Positions 24,952 through 33,532 of a stretch of DNA of 36,642 bases are shown in pieces. The DNA is from QYQD01 sp040755415 (GTDB lineage: Bacteria > Desulfobacterota > QYQD01), in NCBI GenBank assembly GCA_040755415.1, contig JBFMAZ010000030.1:1-36642 (forward strand). Direction: 5' to 3'. A model generated the notes under the pieces. That model saw only the letters and a program-made list of their open reading frames with translations. It did not search any database and was not told the DNA's origin. Position 1 is the stretch's first letter; the number at the start of each line of letters is the position of its first letter. Position numbers and translations under genes: made by a program.

Positions 24952-27396
24952 ATGTTTAGTCTCAATGCAAAGGGAAAAGAGGATGCCTTGGAAAGGGGGA
25001 AGATCATTATCCCGCTTTTACCGCTGCGGGATATGGTGATTTTCCCGCACATGGTAGCGCCGCTTTTTGTGGGAAGGGAGAAGTCCATTCAGGCATTAGA
25101 GGATGCCATGGGTCGAAAGGCAGACCTTTTTCTTGCAGCTCAAAAGGATGCCAAGAGAGACGAACCCGGCGAAAGAGATATAGAAAGCGTTGGAACCATA
25201 GGTAGTATATTGCAACTCCTGCGTCTGCCGGACGGAACGGTAAAGCTCCTAGTCGAGGGTAAGAAACGCGGAAAGATAATGCAATTCCTGCCCCATAAAA
25301 ATTTCTTCCTGGTTGAAGTTAAGGAGATGGCTGATACGGGCGAGCATGGTCTGGAAATAGAAGCATTGGTACGCACCGTACGGTCTACCTTTGAGGAGTA
25401 TGCAAAATTTAACAAAAAGATACCTTCAGAAGTACTTTTATCTGTTGCTTCTATTGATGATATCTCTAAGTTAGCCGACACTATGGCTTCCCATTTGACC
25501 TTGCGTCTCGCAGACAAACAGGCCATCCTGGAGACCTTGAATCTGGCCAAGCGTCTGGAGAAGATTTATCATCTGATGTGCGCCGAGGTAGAGGTCGCTC
25601 AGATCGAGCATCGCATAAAAGACCGGGTCAAAAAACAGATGGAAAAGACCCAGAAGGAGTATTATCTCAGCGAACAGATGCGTGCCATCCAGAAGGAGAT
25701 GGGCGCTAAAGATGACTTTAAGAGTGAGTTGAATGAACTCGAGCAGAAGATTAAACGGAAGCGGATGTCAAAAGAGGCTGCAACCAAGGTGCGTAACGAG
25801 TTCAAGAAACTGAAGATGATGTCGCCTATGTCTGCTGAGGCCACCGTTGTCCGTAATTATATAGACTGGTTGATTTCTCTTCCCTGGTATGAAAAGAGCA
25901 GGGATCAGATAGATATTAACGAGGCAGAGAGGATACTGGAAGAAGATCATTATGGTCTTAAGAAGCCGAAGGAAAGGATTCTTGAGTACTTGGCCGTCCA
26001 GAGTCTTGTTAAGAAGATGAAGGGGCCGATTCTCTGTCTGGTAGGTCCGCCTGGAGTAGGAAAGACTTCTCTGGCCAAGTCCATAGCGCGGGCTACCAGG
26101 CGGAACTTTATCCGCCTATCTCTGGGGGGAGTAAGGGATGAGGCGGAAATCCGCGGCCACCGGCGGACATATATAGGGGCTATGCCCGGGAAGATAATAC
26201 AATCCTTGCGTAAGGCCAAAACCAATAACCCGGTCTTCTGTCTGGACGAAGTGGACAAGATGAGTATGGATTTTCGTGGCGATCCCTCCGCTGCCCTCCT
26301 GGAGGTGCTTGATCCGGAGCAAAATTATAGCTTTAATGACCATTATCTTGATGTCGATTATGATTTATCGGAAGTCCTGTTTATAACTACAGCTAATACT
26401 CTCCATGCTATCCCGCCGCCTTTACAGGATAGGATGGAGGTTATTCAACTTTCCGGATATACGGAAGAAGAGAAATTAAATATTGCCAAGAAATTCTTAA
26501 TTCCAAAGCAGATTCGGGCCAATGGTCTTCAGAAGGATGATCTGGATATTACGGATAATGCTATTTTAGGGATTAGCCGTCGTTATACCCGGGAAGCCGG
26601 CGTCCGTAATTTGGAGAGAGAGATTTCCACTATATGCCGTAAGGTGGCCAAGGAAATTGCCAAAAACAAAGAAGAGAGGCGAAAGGCGGTGGTTAATGCC
26701 CAGTCCCTGGAAAAGTATCTCGGCGTTCCTCGTTACCGCTATGGCCTGGCTGAAGAGAAGGACGAGGTTGGCGTGGCCACCGGTTTGGCGTGGACAGAGT
26801 TTGGCGGGGAGATACTGCAAATTGAAGTGGTTACTATGCCTGGGAAAGGCAATCTGACTATAACCGGCAAGTTAGGCGATGTCATGCAGGAATCGGCGCG
26901 GGCTGCCTTGAGCTATGTCCGTTCCAGAGCGGAAAGATTTGGACTGGAGACCGATTTTTACCAGAAACTCGATATCCATATCCATGTGCCTGAAGGCGCT
27001 ATCCCCAAAGATGGACCGTCAGCCGGCATTACGATGGCAACGGCCCTGACATCGGCCCTGCTTAAGATCCCGGCGCATAAGGATGTGGCCATGACCGGCG
27101 AAATTACATTACGAGGCCGGGTACTCCCTATCGGAGGGCTTAAAGAAAAGATACTGGCGGCCCGACGGGGTAATGTAAGCGCTGTGCTTATTCCCTGTGA
27201 GAATGAAAAAGATCTCAAGGACATTCCACCGAAGCTTATTAAGTCTGTTCGAGTGGAACTGGTGGAAAGCATGGATGAGGTGCTCAAGAAGGCGCTGGTA
27301 TTAGATGATCCGGAGTCTCTGTTCAAGGATACGGCATCCTCTTCGGTAGGTGTTTTTCCTAAGGAAGGAGTTCTTCCAGAAATCACCGCCCATTGA
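24952..27396 (+). CDS. lon: ATP-dependent Lon protease (LonA)
   Basis: The protein has 814 residues. The N-terminal substrate domain starts at IIPLLPLRDMVIFPHMVAPLFVGR, then a coiled-coil (about 220-290). The AAA+ module has Walker A GPPGVGKTS near residue 365 and the LDEVDKM Walker B. The protease domain has catalytic Ser690 (PKDGPSAG) and Lys731 (GGLKEK). Length and order are typical of LonA. As the last gene of tig-clpP-clpX-lon it completes a proteostasis operon. The C-terminal 30 residues (SLFKDTASSSVGVFPKEG) are variable. No frame problem is seen. Confidence 0.98.
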   Translation: MFSLNAKGKEDALERGKIIIPLLPLRDMVIFPHMVAPLFVGREKSIQALEDAMGRKADLFLAAQKDAKRDEPGERDIESVGTIGSILQLLRLPDGTVKLLVEGKKRGKIMQFLPHKNFFLVEVKEMADTGEHGLEIEALVRTVRSTFEEYAKFNKKIPSEVLLSVASIDDISKLADTMASHLTLRLADKQAILETLNLAKRLEKIYHLMCAEVEVAQIEHRIKDRVKKQMEKTQKEYYLSEQMRAIQKEMGAKDDFKSELNELEQKIKRKRMSKEAATKVRNEFKKLKMMSPMSAEATVVRNYIDWLISLPWYEKSRDQIDINEAERILEEDHYGLKKPKERILEYLAVQSLVKKMKGPILCLVGPPGVGKTSLAKSIARATRRNFIRLSLGGVRDEAEIRGHRRTYIGAMPGKIIQSLRKAKTNNPVFCLDEVDKMSMDFRGDPSAALLEVLDPEQNYSFNDHYLDVDYDLSEVLFITTANTLHAIPPPLQDRMEVIQLSGYTEEEKLNIAKKFLIPKQIRANGLQKDDLDITDNAILGISRRYTREAGVRNLEREISTICRKVAKEIAKNKEERRKAVVNAQSLEKYLGVPRYRYGLAEEKDEVGVATGLAWTEFGGEILQIEVVTMPGKGNLTITGKLGDVMQESARAALSYVRSRAERFGLETDFYQKLDIHIHVPEGAIPKDGPSAGITMATALTSALLKIPAHKDVAMTGEITLRGRVLPIGGLKEKILAARRGNVSAVLIPCENEKDLKDIPPKLIKSVRVELVESMDEVLKKALVLDDPESLFKDTASSSVGVFPKEGVLPEITAH

Positions 27397-27430
27397 TGTT
27401 TTGCTTCTTATAACTTTATGTACATTTTGC

Positions 27431-27459
27431 TTGACTTGCCAAAATGGAGTTGTTAATAG
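27431..27459 (+). promoter_or_regulatory. Candidate promoter of tRNA-Val/tRNA-Asp
   Basis: TTGACT (27431-27436), 17 bases, TAATAG (27454-27459), 15 bases before tRNA-Val. The -35 equals that of the tRNA-Leu promoter. The -10 is weak. Confidence 0.45.
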
Positions 27460-27474
27460 TACTAGCCTGACCAG

Positions 27475-27550
27475 GGGCGGATAGCTCAGTTGGGAGAGCA
27501 TCGGCCTTACAAGCCGGGGGTCACAGGTTCAAGTCCTGTTCCGCCTACCA
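27475..27550 (+). tRNA. tRNA-Val (anticodon UAC)
   Basis: The acceptor GGGCGGA pairs with TCCGCCT, D-arm TAGCTCAGTTGGGAGAGCA, anticodon loop CTTACAA with TAC at 27508-27510, T-loop GGTTCAAGTCC, and encoded CCA at 27548-27550. Total 76 bases. Confidence 0.97.
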
Positions 27551-27572
27551 TTTTTTCTCCTGAATTGACTGC

Positions 27573-27650
27573 GGGGTCGTAGTTCAGCTTGGTTAGAACG
27601 CCGGCCTGTCACGCCGGAGGTCGCGAGTTCGAGTCTCGTCGGCCCCGCCA
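27573..27650 (+). tRNA. tRNA-Asp (anticodon GUC)
   Basis: The acceptor GGGGTCG pairs with CGGCCCC, the anticodon loop gives GTC at 27608-27610, the T-loop is GAGTTCGAGTCTC, and CCA is encoded. It lies 22 bases after tRNA-Val. Confidence 0.97.
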
Positions 27651-27684
27651 AATTTGATAATGATGCGAGTTGCATCCGTCAATG

Positions 27685-27722
27685 GCCTTCTGAGGAGCCG
27701 TCCCTCCTCAGAAGGCTTTTTT
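27685..27722 (+). terminator. Rho-independent terminator of the tRNA pair
   Basis: A perfect 12-bp stem (27685-27696 with 27705-27716) and six Ts. There is no T-run on the other strand, so it acts rightward only. Confidence 0.9.
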
Positions 27723-27753
27723 GTTCCCACATATACCATGTTGCCCTTTCTCT

Positions 27754-28272
27754 CTAACACCTGAAGGGCAGATTTGAGATTCTCTTTCCACCGGGACCTC
27801 CGCCGGGCCGTTCGCCCATGCGGCCCCTTCCTTGCCCTCCGCGAGGGTTCATTTTGCCCTGGTTTCTTCCTTTCATGAGGTATTCCTCCTGGGTAAGATT
27901 GCATACACCTTGAAAGCGCCGGCGGCGCCCCTCCCGGCAGCAACCGGGCATGGCGAAGACTTCCTTCTCAAGCACGCCGGAGAGCCAGGCCTGGATGACT
28001 TCCCGGAGGTCGCCGGCCAAGAACGGGATCACCCGGATACCGTAGGCCGTAACCATAGCCTGCATGGGACGGGAAATGGCGCCGCAGACGAGCGTATCGA
28101 CACCCAGCTCGGCCAGGCGAAGCCCCCTTCCTGTTCCCGGATCGTCCGGCAGGGACTCTTCGGCCTCGCTGACGATACGCCCGGACTCGGCCTCCACAAG
28201 GTGGATCTGCCGGGTGACATCAAAGACCGGCGCGATTCGGTGGTTCCAGACTGCAAATGCCGTTTTCATCAT
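27754..28272 (-). CDS. NifX/NifB-type Mo-cluster-binding protein (orange-protein-like)
   Basis: The protein has about 172 residues. The first 105 (KTAFAVWNHRIAPVFDVTRQ, EAESGRI, LAELGVDTLVCGAISRPMQAMVTAYGIRVIPFLAGD) match the NifX/NafY/ORP fold that binds Mo-Fe or Mo-Cu clusters. The tail is basic and Gly-rich (GGQGRGRMGERPGGGPGG) and also holds a CC pair (MPGCC), unlike short NifX. The start is at one of two adjacent ATGs (28272 or 28269). A longer frame to 28317 is excluded because the sigma-54 promoter lies inside it. The upstream neighbour is a PAS-type sigma-54 activator on the same strand. That pairing recalls the Desulfovibrio orange protein operon, but no MinD-type ATPase partner sits here. 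Confidence 0.8.
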   Translation of the reverse strand: MMKTAFAVWNHRIAPVFDVTRQIHLVEAESGRIVSEAEESLPDDPGTGRGLRLAELGVDTLVCGAISRPMQAMVTAYGIRVIPFLAGDLREVIQAWLSGVLEKEVFAMPGCCREGRRRRFQGVCNLTQEEYLMKGRNQGKMNPRGGQGRGRMGERPGGGPGGKRISNLPFRC

Positions 28273-28308
28273 CCAAAGTTCTGCGTAACGTCTCTGTTTC
28301 CGTGCACC

Positions 28309-28324
28309 AGCAATCACAGTGCCA
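28309..28324 (-). promoter_or_regulatory. Sigma-54 promoter of the NifX/ORP-like gene
   Basis: Read on the minus strand: TGGCACTGTGATTGCT, an almost perfect TGGCAC-N5-TTGCT with GG-N10-GC spacing. The start is predicted near 28298, 26 bases before the ATG. The activator is probably the adjacent gene product. Confidence 0.88.
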
Positions 28325-28427
28325 ATGTGGGTACAATCCGGTTAATTATTCGCAGGTGTTTGATATAATGGAAGTTAAATCGGAAAGGAGAGGGGGGACG
28401 AAGCGGGAGAGTCGCATTGGGGCAACC

Positions 28428-29846
28428 CTATTTCAAGATTCTGGTCGCATCAACGCTACTGCTGCGGATGGCGCGAACGGCGCTTTTCTCCGGCAGGGAG
28501 ATTCCCAGCTTCTTCGTCTTCCGGAAGAGAGTGCTCTTGTGGATGCCGAGTTCCTTTGCCGTCGCCTGGCGATTGTATGCGTTTCGTTCCAGGGCGCTGT
28601 GGATGGCTTGTATTTCAAAGAGTGCCCGGGCCGTTCTCACATCTGAATCGGGGACCCGGGCCGCGCCGTGCGCCGTCAGCTCTTCCGGCAGGTGCCTGAT
28701 GCCGATGACGCCTTCGTTGCACAGGATGAAGGCCCTCTCGATTACGTTTTCCAGCTCGCGGATGTTTCCCGGCCAGTCGTGAGCCATGAGCAGGGAGAGC
28801 GCTTCGGGAGCGATCCCTTGGATGGATTTTTGCTGTAGCCGATTGAACCGGATGATGAACTGCTCCACCAAGATGGGGATGTCCTCCTTGCGCTGGCGGA
28901 GCGGCGGCAATTCGACGCGGATGATATTTACGCGGTAATAGAGGTCCTCGCGGAAAGCGCCCCGGCGCACCTGTACCGCCAGATCCTTGTTGGTGGCAAC
29001 GATGATCCGAACATCGGCGGTCTCGGCGCGGGTCGCGCCAAGCGGTTCATAGGTACGCTCCTGGAGCACCCGGAGGAGTCGTACCTGCAGGGCATGACTC
29101 ATGTCGCCGATCTCGTCCAGGAAGAGGGTTCCTCCGTTGGCCAGCGCGAAACGCCCCGGTTTATCCTTCGTCGCTCCGGTAAACGCACCTGCTTTGTAGC
29201 CGAAGAGTTCCGACTCCAGGAGCGTATCGGGCAGGGCGCCGCAGTTGACCGCGACGAACGGACCCTTCCGGCGCGGGCTCAGAGTGTGGATGGTCCGGGC
29301 CATCAGTTCCTTGCCGGTGCCGGTTTCGCCGAGAATGAGCACCGTGCTGGAACTGGCGGCCACGGCGGGCAGGACCTCAAATACCTTCTGCATCAAAGGG
29401 CTTCGGCTGGCCAGATCGCCTAACCGGAACCGACCCTGAAGTTCCTGGCGCAATGCCTCGACCTCGCTTAGGTCTCTGAACGTCTCGGCCCCTCCGATGA
29501 TGCGCCCATCAGCGTCCCGGAGCACGGCGGTGGAAACGCTGACGGGGATTCGTTCGCCTTCTGCGTCGACGATGTACCCGGACTTGCCGATCACCGGTTT
29601 GCTGGTTTTTAGGGTGCGCCGCAGGGCACATTCCACCTCACACATACTGGAACGGAACACTTCAGAGCACAAGCGGCCGATGGCTTCGCCGCGCGAAATA
29701 CCCGTGATCTCCTCCGCAGCCCGGTTGAACGAGGTAACGCGCCACTCCATATCCACGGTGAACACGCCGTCAGAAATGCTTTCCAGGATGGCTTCGGTCG
29801 GGGTAAGGACTACCGGTTTTATTTCTCGTTTACGTTTCTTAGTCAT
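28428..29846 (-). CDS. PAS-domain sigma-54 transcriptional activator
   Basis: The protein has about 472 residues. A PAS domain (ILESISDGVFTVDMEWRVTSFNRAAEEITG, about 15-120) carries a Cys pair (SSMCEVECALR) that could sense redox state or a ligand. The AAA+ domain has GETGTGKE, ELFGYKAGAFTGA and GGTLFLDEIGDMS, so it can contact sigma-54. The C-terminal Fis-type HTH is NRQATAKELGIHKSTLFRKTKKLG. It follows the PAS-AAA-HTH plan of the Desulfovibrio ORP regulator type. It lies 104 bases upstream of the NifX-like gene's sigma-54 promoter on the same strand. The start is ATG 29846, with GTG 29861 as an alternative. Codon use and base content look more G+C-rich than in the neighbours, hinting at separate ancestry. 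Confidence 0.9.
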   Translation of the reverse strand: MTKKRKREIKPVVLTPTEAILESISDGVFTVDMEWRVTSFNRAAEEITGISRGEAIGRLCSEVFRSSMCEVECALRRTLKTSKPVIGKSGYIVDAEGERIPVSVSTAVLRDADGRIIGGAETFRDLSEVEALRQELQGRFRLGDLASRSPLMQKVFEVLPAVAASSSTVLILGETGTGKELMARTIHTLSPRRKGPFVAVNCGALPDTLLESELFGYKAGAFTGATKDKPGRFALANGGTLFLDEIGDMSHALQVRLLRVLQERTYEPLGATRAETADVRIIVATNKDLAVQVRRGAFREDLYYRVNIIRVELPPLRQRKEDIPILVEQFIIRFNRLQQKSIQGIAPEALSLLMAHDWPGNIRELENVIERAFILCNEGVIGIRHLPEELTAHGAARVPDSDVRTARALFEIQAIHSALERNAYNRQATAKELGIHKSTLFRKTKKLGISLPEKSAVRAIRSSSVDATRILK

Positions 29847-30392
29847 GATTGACACATTCACATGAGCAACCTATAGTGAGATGAATCCGTCCCGCGACGC
29901 AAAGGAAAATTGTCCTTGTCGGGCCTCCCATTGCGGCAAACAGCCGCAACGTACCGAAGCGCGATATTCATATTGATAGTTAACAAAATTGACTTCCAAT
30001 ATGCAAATAAAATTGACCCCGTATCATTTTTTAATGTTTACCCCTTAATCATCATGCTTGAGTACAGCAAAATAACCGGTGCTTACAATTTTGTAAAATA
30101 TAATCTTTTTGTATCACGTAAGTGTGAGCAAAGACTATTTTCCGAATAACCGGGAGTAGGATAATTGCTTTCATTATATTGTTTCATTTCGGCACGGATG
30201 TTGCTATATACTCTCCAGATAAAAATATTATACCATTTCCTCGTAGGAGTATGCCCCCGGCGGACGACAGAATCTCGCGGTTGGCCTTCAGGTCGGCCGA
30301 GGCCGGAAGTCGCTCTTACAATTAGGGATATGGAACTATAAAGATACAAACGTCGCTGTAGGGATAAACATATAGAACAACCGCAACTTAAT
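29847..30392. other. 546-base intergenic region, no gene seen
   Basis: It separates divergent genes. It contains a 7-bp hairpin TTGCGGC/GCCGCAA (29931-29949) and AT-rich stretches. A GACGCAAAG followed by CGGGCCT (about 29896-29927) recalls cyclic-di-GMP-I riboswitch fragments, but the pairing needed for that fold is missing. No ORF with a good ribosome site is seen. Confidence 0.4.
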
Positions 30393-31058
30393 ATGAACAG
30401 AAGAGCTCTCATTCTGCAGCATGCGGCCCCTGAAGGTGCAGGCCTCTTTGAACGTACATTCAATGAAATGAGGTGGGGCCAAGAGACTGTCCACCTTTAC
30501 AAAGACGAAAACCTGCCGAAAAATCCCACGGACTTCGATCTACTCCTGATCATGGGAGGCCCGATGAACGTGGATGAAGAAGACAGTTTTCCGTTTTTAA
30601 AAACTGAGGTGGACCTTATCCGGACGGCTTTGCAGCATGGATTACCCATGCTGGGAATCTGCCTGGGCGCCCAGTTAATGGCTAAGGCGGGAGGGGCTCG
30701 CGTGTACCACGGACCGGAAAATGAGATCGGCTGGTATGAGGTGGAGTTGACTGAAGAGGGCCGGGATGATCCCTTTTTATCCTGCTTCCCTCCCATATTT
30801 CCGGTATTTCAGTGGCATGGGGATACCTTTGATCTTCCCCCTGACGCCCTGCACTTGGTTTCCTCCAGGACTTACACCAACCAGGCATTCCGGATCGGCA
30901 ACCGGGCGTATGGATTACAGTTTCATCTGGAGATAACGAACCGTATGATTGAGAGCTGGCTGGAGGAGAGTAAAGAGGATACAGCCTTCACTAAAGGGAC
31001 ATTTTCTCCTGATAAGATTCTTTCCGAAACCCCCGCGCTATTTACCCCAAATCCATAG
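30393..31058 (+). CDS. Class I glutamine amidotransferase (GMP-synthase-like)
   Basis: The protein has 221 residues. The triad is visible as the nucleophilic elbow GICLGAQLMA and the His/Glu pair YGLQFHLEIT. LLIMGGPMNVDEED is the oxyanion-strand motif of the GuaA/PuuD-like branch. It has no fused synthetase domain, so it either works alone (as a gamma-glutamyl hydrolase-type enzyme) or supplies ammonia to a partner. A strong ribosome site followed by the start of an NAD synthetase-like frame lies 231 bases downstream, now truncated. The substrate is unknown. Confidence 0.85.
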   Translation: MNRRALILQHAAPEGAGLFERTFNEMRWGQETVHLYKDENLPKNPTDFDLLLIMGGPMNVDEEDSFPFLKTEVDLIRTALQHGLPMLGICLGAQLMAKAGGARVYHGPENEIGWYEVELTEEGRDDPFLSCFPPIFPVFQWHGDTFDLPPDALHLVSSRTYTNQAFRIGNRAYGLQFHLEITNRMIESWLEESKEDTAFTKGTFSPDKILSETPALFTPNP

Positions 31059-31125
31059 TTTGGCCCGACGGTTCTTTTCTTCGTTCTCAGACGGCGTCGC
31101 CTCTGAACAGAGACCATGTCGCGAC

Positions 31126-31246
31126 GTCATTGCGAGGGAGTGAAACGACCGAAGTCGTGCCTAAGGCAGATCGGCCTTTGGCGGACAATCTCACAACGTA
31201 TTGTGCTCATAGAGATTGCCACGCTCCCCTCGGTCGCTCGCAATGA
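31126..31246. repeat. Inverted repeat of GTCATTGCGAG type
   Basis: GTCATTGCGAGGGAG at 31126-31140 and its inverted partner ending CTCGCAATGAC at 31246 bound a 121-base element. The inner parts (GGCGGACAATCTC and AGAGATTGCC) also partly pair. This class of GCGAnnGAnCGAAG-rich repeat recurs in many bacterial genomes. Here it lies between the amidotransferase and the nadE fragment. Confidence 0.7.
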
Positions 31247-31288
31247 CAAATAACGATTATGACACAGTCACATAGGTAAGGAGGTTTA

Positions 31289-31426
31289 ATGCGCATTGCC
31301 CTAGCCCAGATTAACCTCACTACCTATCCCCAACAGTCACAAAAGACATCAGTCCCCACCGGGTCTGAAGATTACAACCAAGGCCTTTGGCTACGGCCGG
31401 AGGTATCCACTTGCGCACAGGTATGA
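31289..31426 (+). pseudogene. Start of an NAD synthetase/nitrilase-type gene, truncated
   Basis: A perfect TAAGGAGG lies five bases before ATG 31289. The first residues MRIALAQINLT are the classic opening of glutamine-dependent NAD synthetase (nitrilase domain). After that the sequence (TYPQQSQKTSV) no longer matches, and the 45-codon frame stops at 31426. The rest of the gene, including the catalytic Glu-Lys-Cys, is absent. The stop overlaps the next ATG as ATGA, so the ribosome site might drive the NifA-like remnant. Confidence 0.5.
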
Positions 31427-32441
31427 ACTCAACTAAAAATGACATAGAGCGTAATAACTCTCCTGCCATTCTAGAGAGAAATATCCAGGAATTAACCGCT
31501 CTCTATGAGATCAGCCAGGCATTGGTATCAAGTTTAGATCCCAGGCAGGCCCTGGAACTCATTCTGCAGACCCTCCATCTGCGCCTGGGGATGTCACGCG
31601 GGACCATAACCCTGCTAAGCCCTGATACCCATGAAATCACTATCGAGGTAGCGCACGGACTCACCGAGGAGAGGGAAAGAGGACGATATAGGATTGGAGA
31701 GGGCATTACCGGAAAAGTAGTGCAAACCGGGGAACCGGTCATCGTTCCTCACGTCGGGAAAGAACCCTTGTTCTTAAACCGTACCAAGGCGCGGGGGGAC
31801 ATCCACAAAGACAACATCTCTTTTATCTGTGAGCCTATAAAAGTAGGGGCCGTTGTCCATGGCGCGTTAAGTGTAGATCGTCTCTTCAGTGAAGAGGTCT
31901 CATTTGAGGAAGATCTCAGGCTCCTGACTATCATCGCTTCTATGTTGGCCCAGGCCATAACCATCGGCCAGATGATGGAAGAGGAAAGGAACCGTCTGCG
32001 AGATGAAAACATAACCCTGAAGGAAAAATTAAAGGAACGTTACAGTCTTTACAATATCGTGGGCACCAGCAACCGGATGCGGGAAGTCTTTGAAATGATA
32101 GAGCGCGTCTCAAAGAGCGACGCCACAGTGCTTATCCGGGGGGAGAGCGGTACGGGCAAGGAACTCGTGGCCAACGCCATTCACTATAATAGCCTCCGGG
32201 CGGATGGACCTTTTATAAAGATCAATTGCGGGGCCTTGCCCGAAACCCTCATGGAAAGCGAGCTCTTTGGGCATGAGAAAGGGGCCTTTGTGGAAAAGGA
32301 AATTATTATAGATGCCCTGAAAAGCACCAGGGGGTAGCATTGCCGCCGCCCGGCTCCTCGGCACTACGGAAAGGATTCTGGGGTTAAGAATAAAGAAATA
32401 CGGCTTCACCCCTCAAAAATACCGGGAGAAAGCTGACGCAC
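31423..32441 (+). pseudogene. NifA-like activator with internal deletion and frameshift
   Basis: It is a paralogue of the activator at 12645-14195. It keeps the GAF domain (GEGITGKVVQTGEPVIVP, KEPLFLNRTKARGD) and Walker A (GESGTGKE). At ELFGHEKGAF it jumps directly to VEKEIIIDALKSTRG, losing about 188 residues by comparison with the intact copy, including GAFTGA, Walker B and the arginine finger. A G5 run at 32330-32334 then shifts the frame. Dropping one G restores the C-terminal HTH (SIAAARLLGTTERILGLRIKKYGFTP). It cannot activate sigma-54. The GAF part may still be made. Confidence 0.85.
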
Positions 32442-32560
32442 TACCTAGAATTTATAATTTTATGGACGTTACCAACGCGCGCAGCGCGACGGGAACGCCT
32501 GCATCACAGGCGCGAGTTTACGAGCGTCCTTGTGCATGCAGAGGTTCGCCGAATAAATTC

Positions 32561-32761
32561 TTATTCCATAACCTCTGAAATAAGCATATCGCCGCGAAGA
32601 AGCTTATTTACTACCGAACTTATATCTGTCCCTTTTTTATCTGCAATCTTCTCAACAAAGGCCATAACCTCGTCATCAAGATATATTGGTAAATTCAGCT
32701 TAGCATCGGGTCGATAAAACTTACCTCTTTCTCCCTTTGAAAAATCATATTCGTCTCTCAT
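32561..32761 (-). CDS. brnA: BrnA-family antitoxin
   Basis: The protein has 66 residues. EYDFSKGERGKFYRPDAKLNLPIYLDDEVMAFVEKIADKKGTD resembles BrnA-type antitoxins: a basic toxin-contact start and a ribbon-helix-helix-like C-terminus. Its ATG overlaps the stop of the BrnT remnant by one base (TAATG), the normal toxin-antitoxin arrangement. The antitoxin frame is intact although its partner appears N-terminally truncated. It is an orphan antitoxin within a decaying region. Confidence 0.75.
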   Translation of the reverse strand: MRDEYDFSKGERGKFYRPDAKLNLPIYLDDEVMAFVEKIADKKGTDISSVVNKLLRGDMLISEVME

Positions 32762-33000
32762 TATCTTTCTCCGTATTCTTGAGTTTCTCTTTTGTTTGCC
32801 TTACGGCTTGAAAAAATACGTATAGTTACTGCCTCTAAATTTTCCTCACGAAATGTATGACATACGATCAGCAACCTGCTATTTTTAGAAATGCCCATAG
32901 TGATCCACCTATCTTCGGCTTCACTATGATCTGGATCATATATTGTTATAGCCATTGGATCAAGAAATACCGTTGCTGCCTCCCGGAATCCGCCGAACTT
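32761..33000 (-). pseudogene. brnT: BrnT-type toxin, N-terminus missing
   Basis: The C-terminal two-thirds of a BrnT RNase-like toxin are clear: FREAATVFLDPMAITIYDPDHSEAEDRWITMG, then RLLIVCHTF and IRIFSSRKANKRE. The usual first 20-25 residues (FEWDxxKAxxNxxKH) are absent. The frame has no ATG before residue 16 of the conserved part and meets a stop a few codons upstream. Translation from ATG 32955 would give a 64-residue fragment without a ribosome site. It joins directly to the DUF4143 fragment, suggesting a deletion junction. Confidence 0.7.
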
Positions 33001-33022
33001 ACCCTTTTGCCTAATCCGTTAT

Positions 33023-33443
33023 CTACAAGGTCAGGGAAAATCTTAGAGAGAAGGAACTGAACAGCTTATCTAGGAGGGCCTCTAAAAGTGGTATGTTCGT
33101 AATGCTGTATCTTTCTACCAGGTCTCTGAAAAACATGGCGCCGAGATATTCTTTCAAGAGCCTTGTTCTCTCCAATTCTGTATCCAGAAAGGAGACCTCC
33201 GGGAAACCGCCCCCATCTCACATAGTCATTAAAATATTTCTTGGCAAATGCCCTTTTCGTGCTGGAAAAGGCGGTTTCTTCCTTTACGTCAAGGCCCTTG
33301 ACGCGCATATATTCTGTAAAGGAAAACGATAATACCTCTACGCTTGCGGGTGGAGCAAGAAGGGGACGTCCCCATCGTCTGGACGGCATACTGATTTCAG
33401 CCGGAAATATCAAGAAAGTAAATGTCTGACTTTTCATCCCCAT
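33023..33443 (-). pseudogene. DUF4143-type AAA ATPase fragment with frameshift
   Basis: Frame 1 reads VEVLSFSFTEYMRVKGLDVKEETAFSSTKRAFAKKYFNDYVRWGRFP. A one-base shift at 33201-33203 then gives EVSFLDTELERTRLLKEYLGAMFFRDLVERYSITNIPLLEALLDKLF, the unmistakable middle of the archaeal-type/DUF4143 ATPase family. Both the Walker A half and the C-terminal domain are missing, and it stops at 33023. The first 40 residues (before VEVLS) do not clearly belong. A GGGGACGTCCCC palindrome at 33362-33373 marks that junction. Confidence 0.75.
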
Positions 33444-33532
33444 ATAAAGGCCGGTAGCTGCATACTGAAGGTCTGGCGGGATGTCGGCTCCTGCCGCGAT
33501 TAGCCCCTGTCCTCGTAACTGCCTTTACTGCT

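Noticed and set aside
28273..28317. Longer start for the NifX/ORP-like protein
   Set aside because: The -24/-12 promoter lies within this extension and no standard start codon supports it.
29893..29955. Possible cyclic-di-GMP-I riboswitch (GACGCAAAG, CGGGCCT, ACCGAAG)
   Set aside because: The closing stem and the first hairpin of that fold cannot be paired, and the next gene on the strand is more than 400 bases away.
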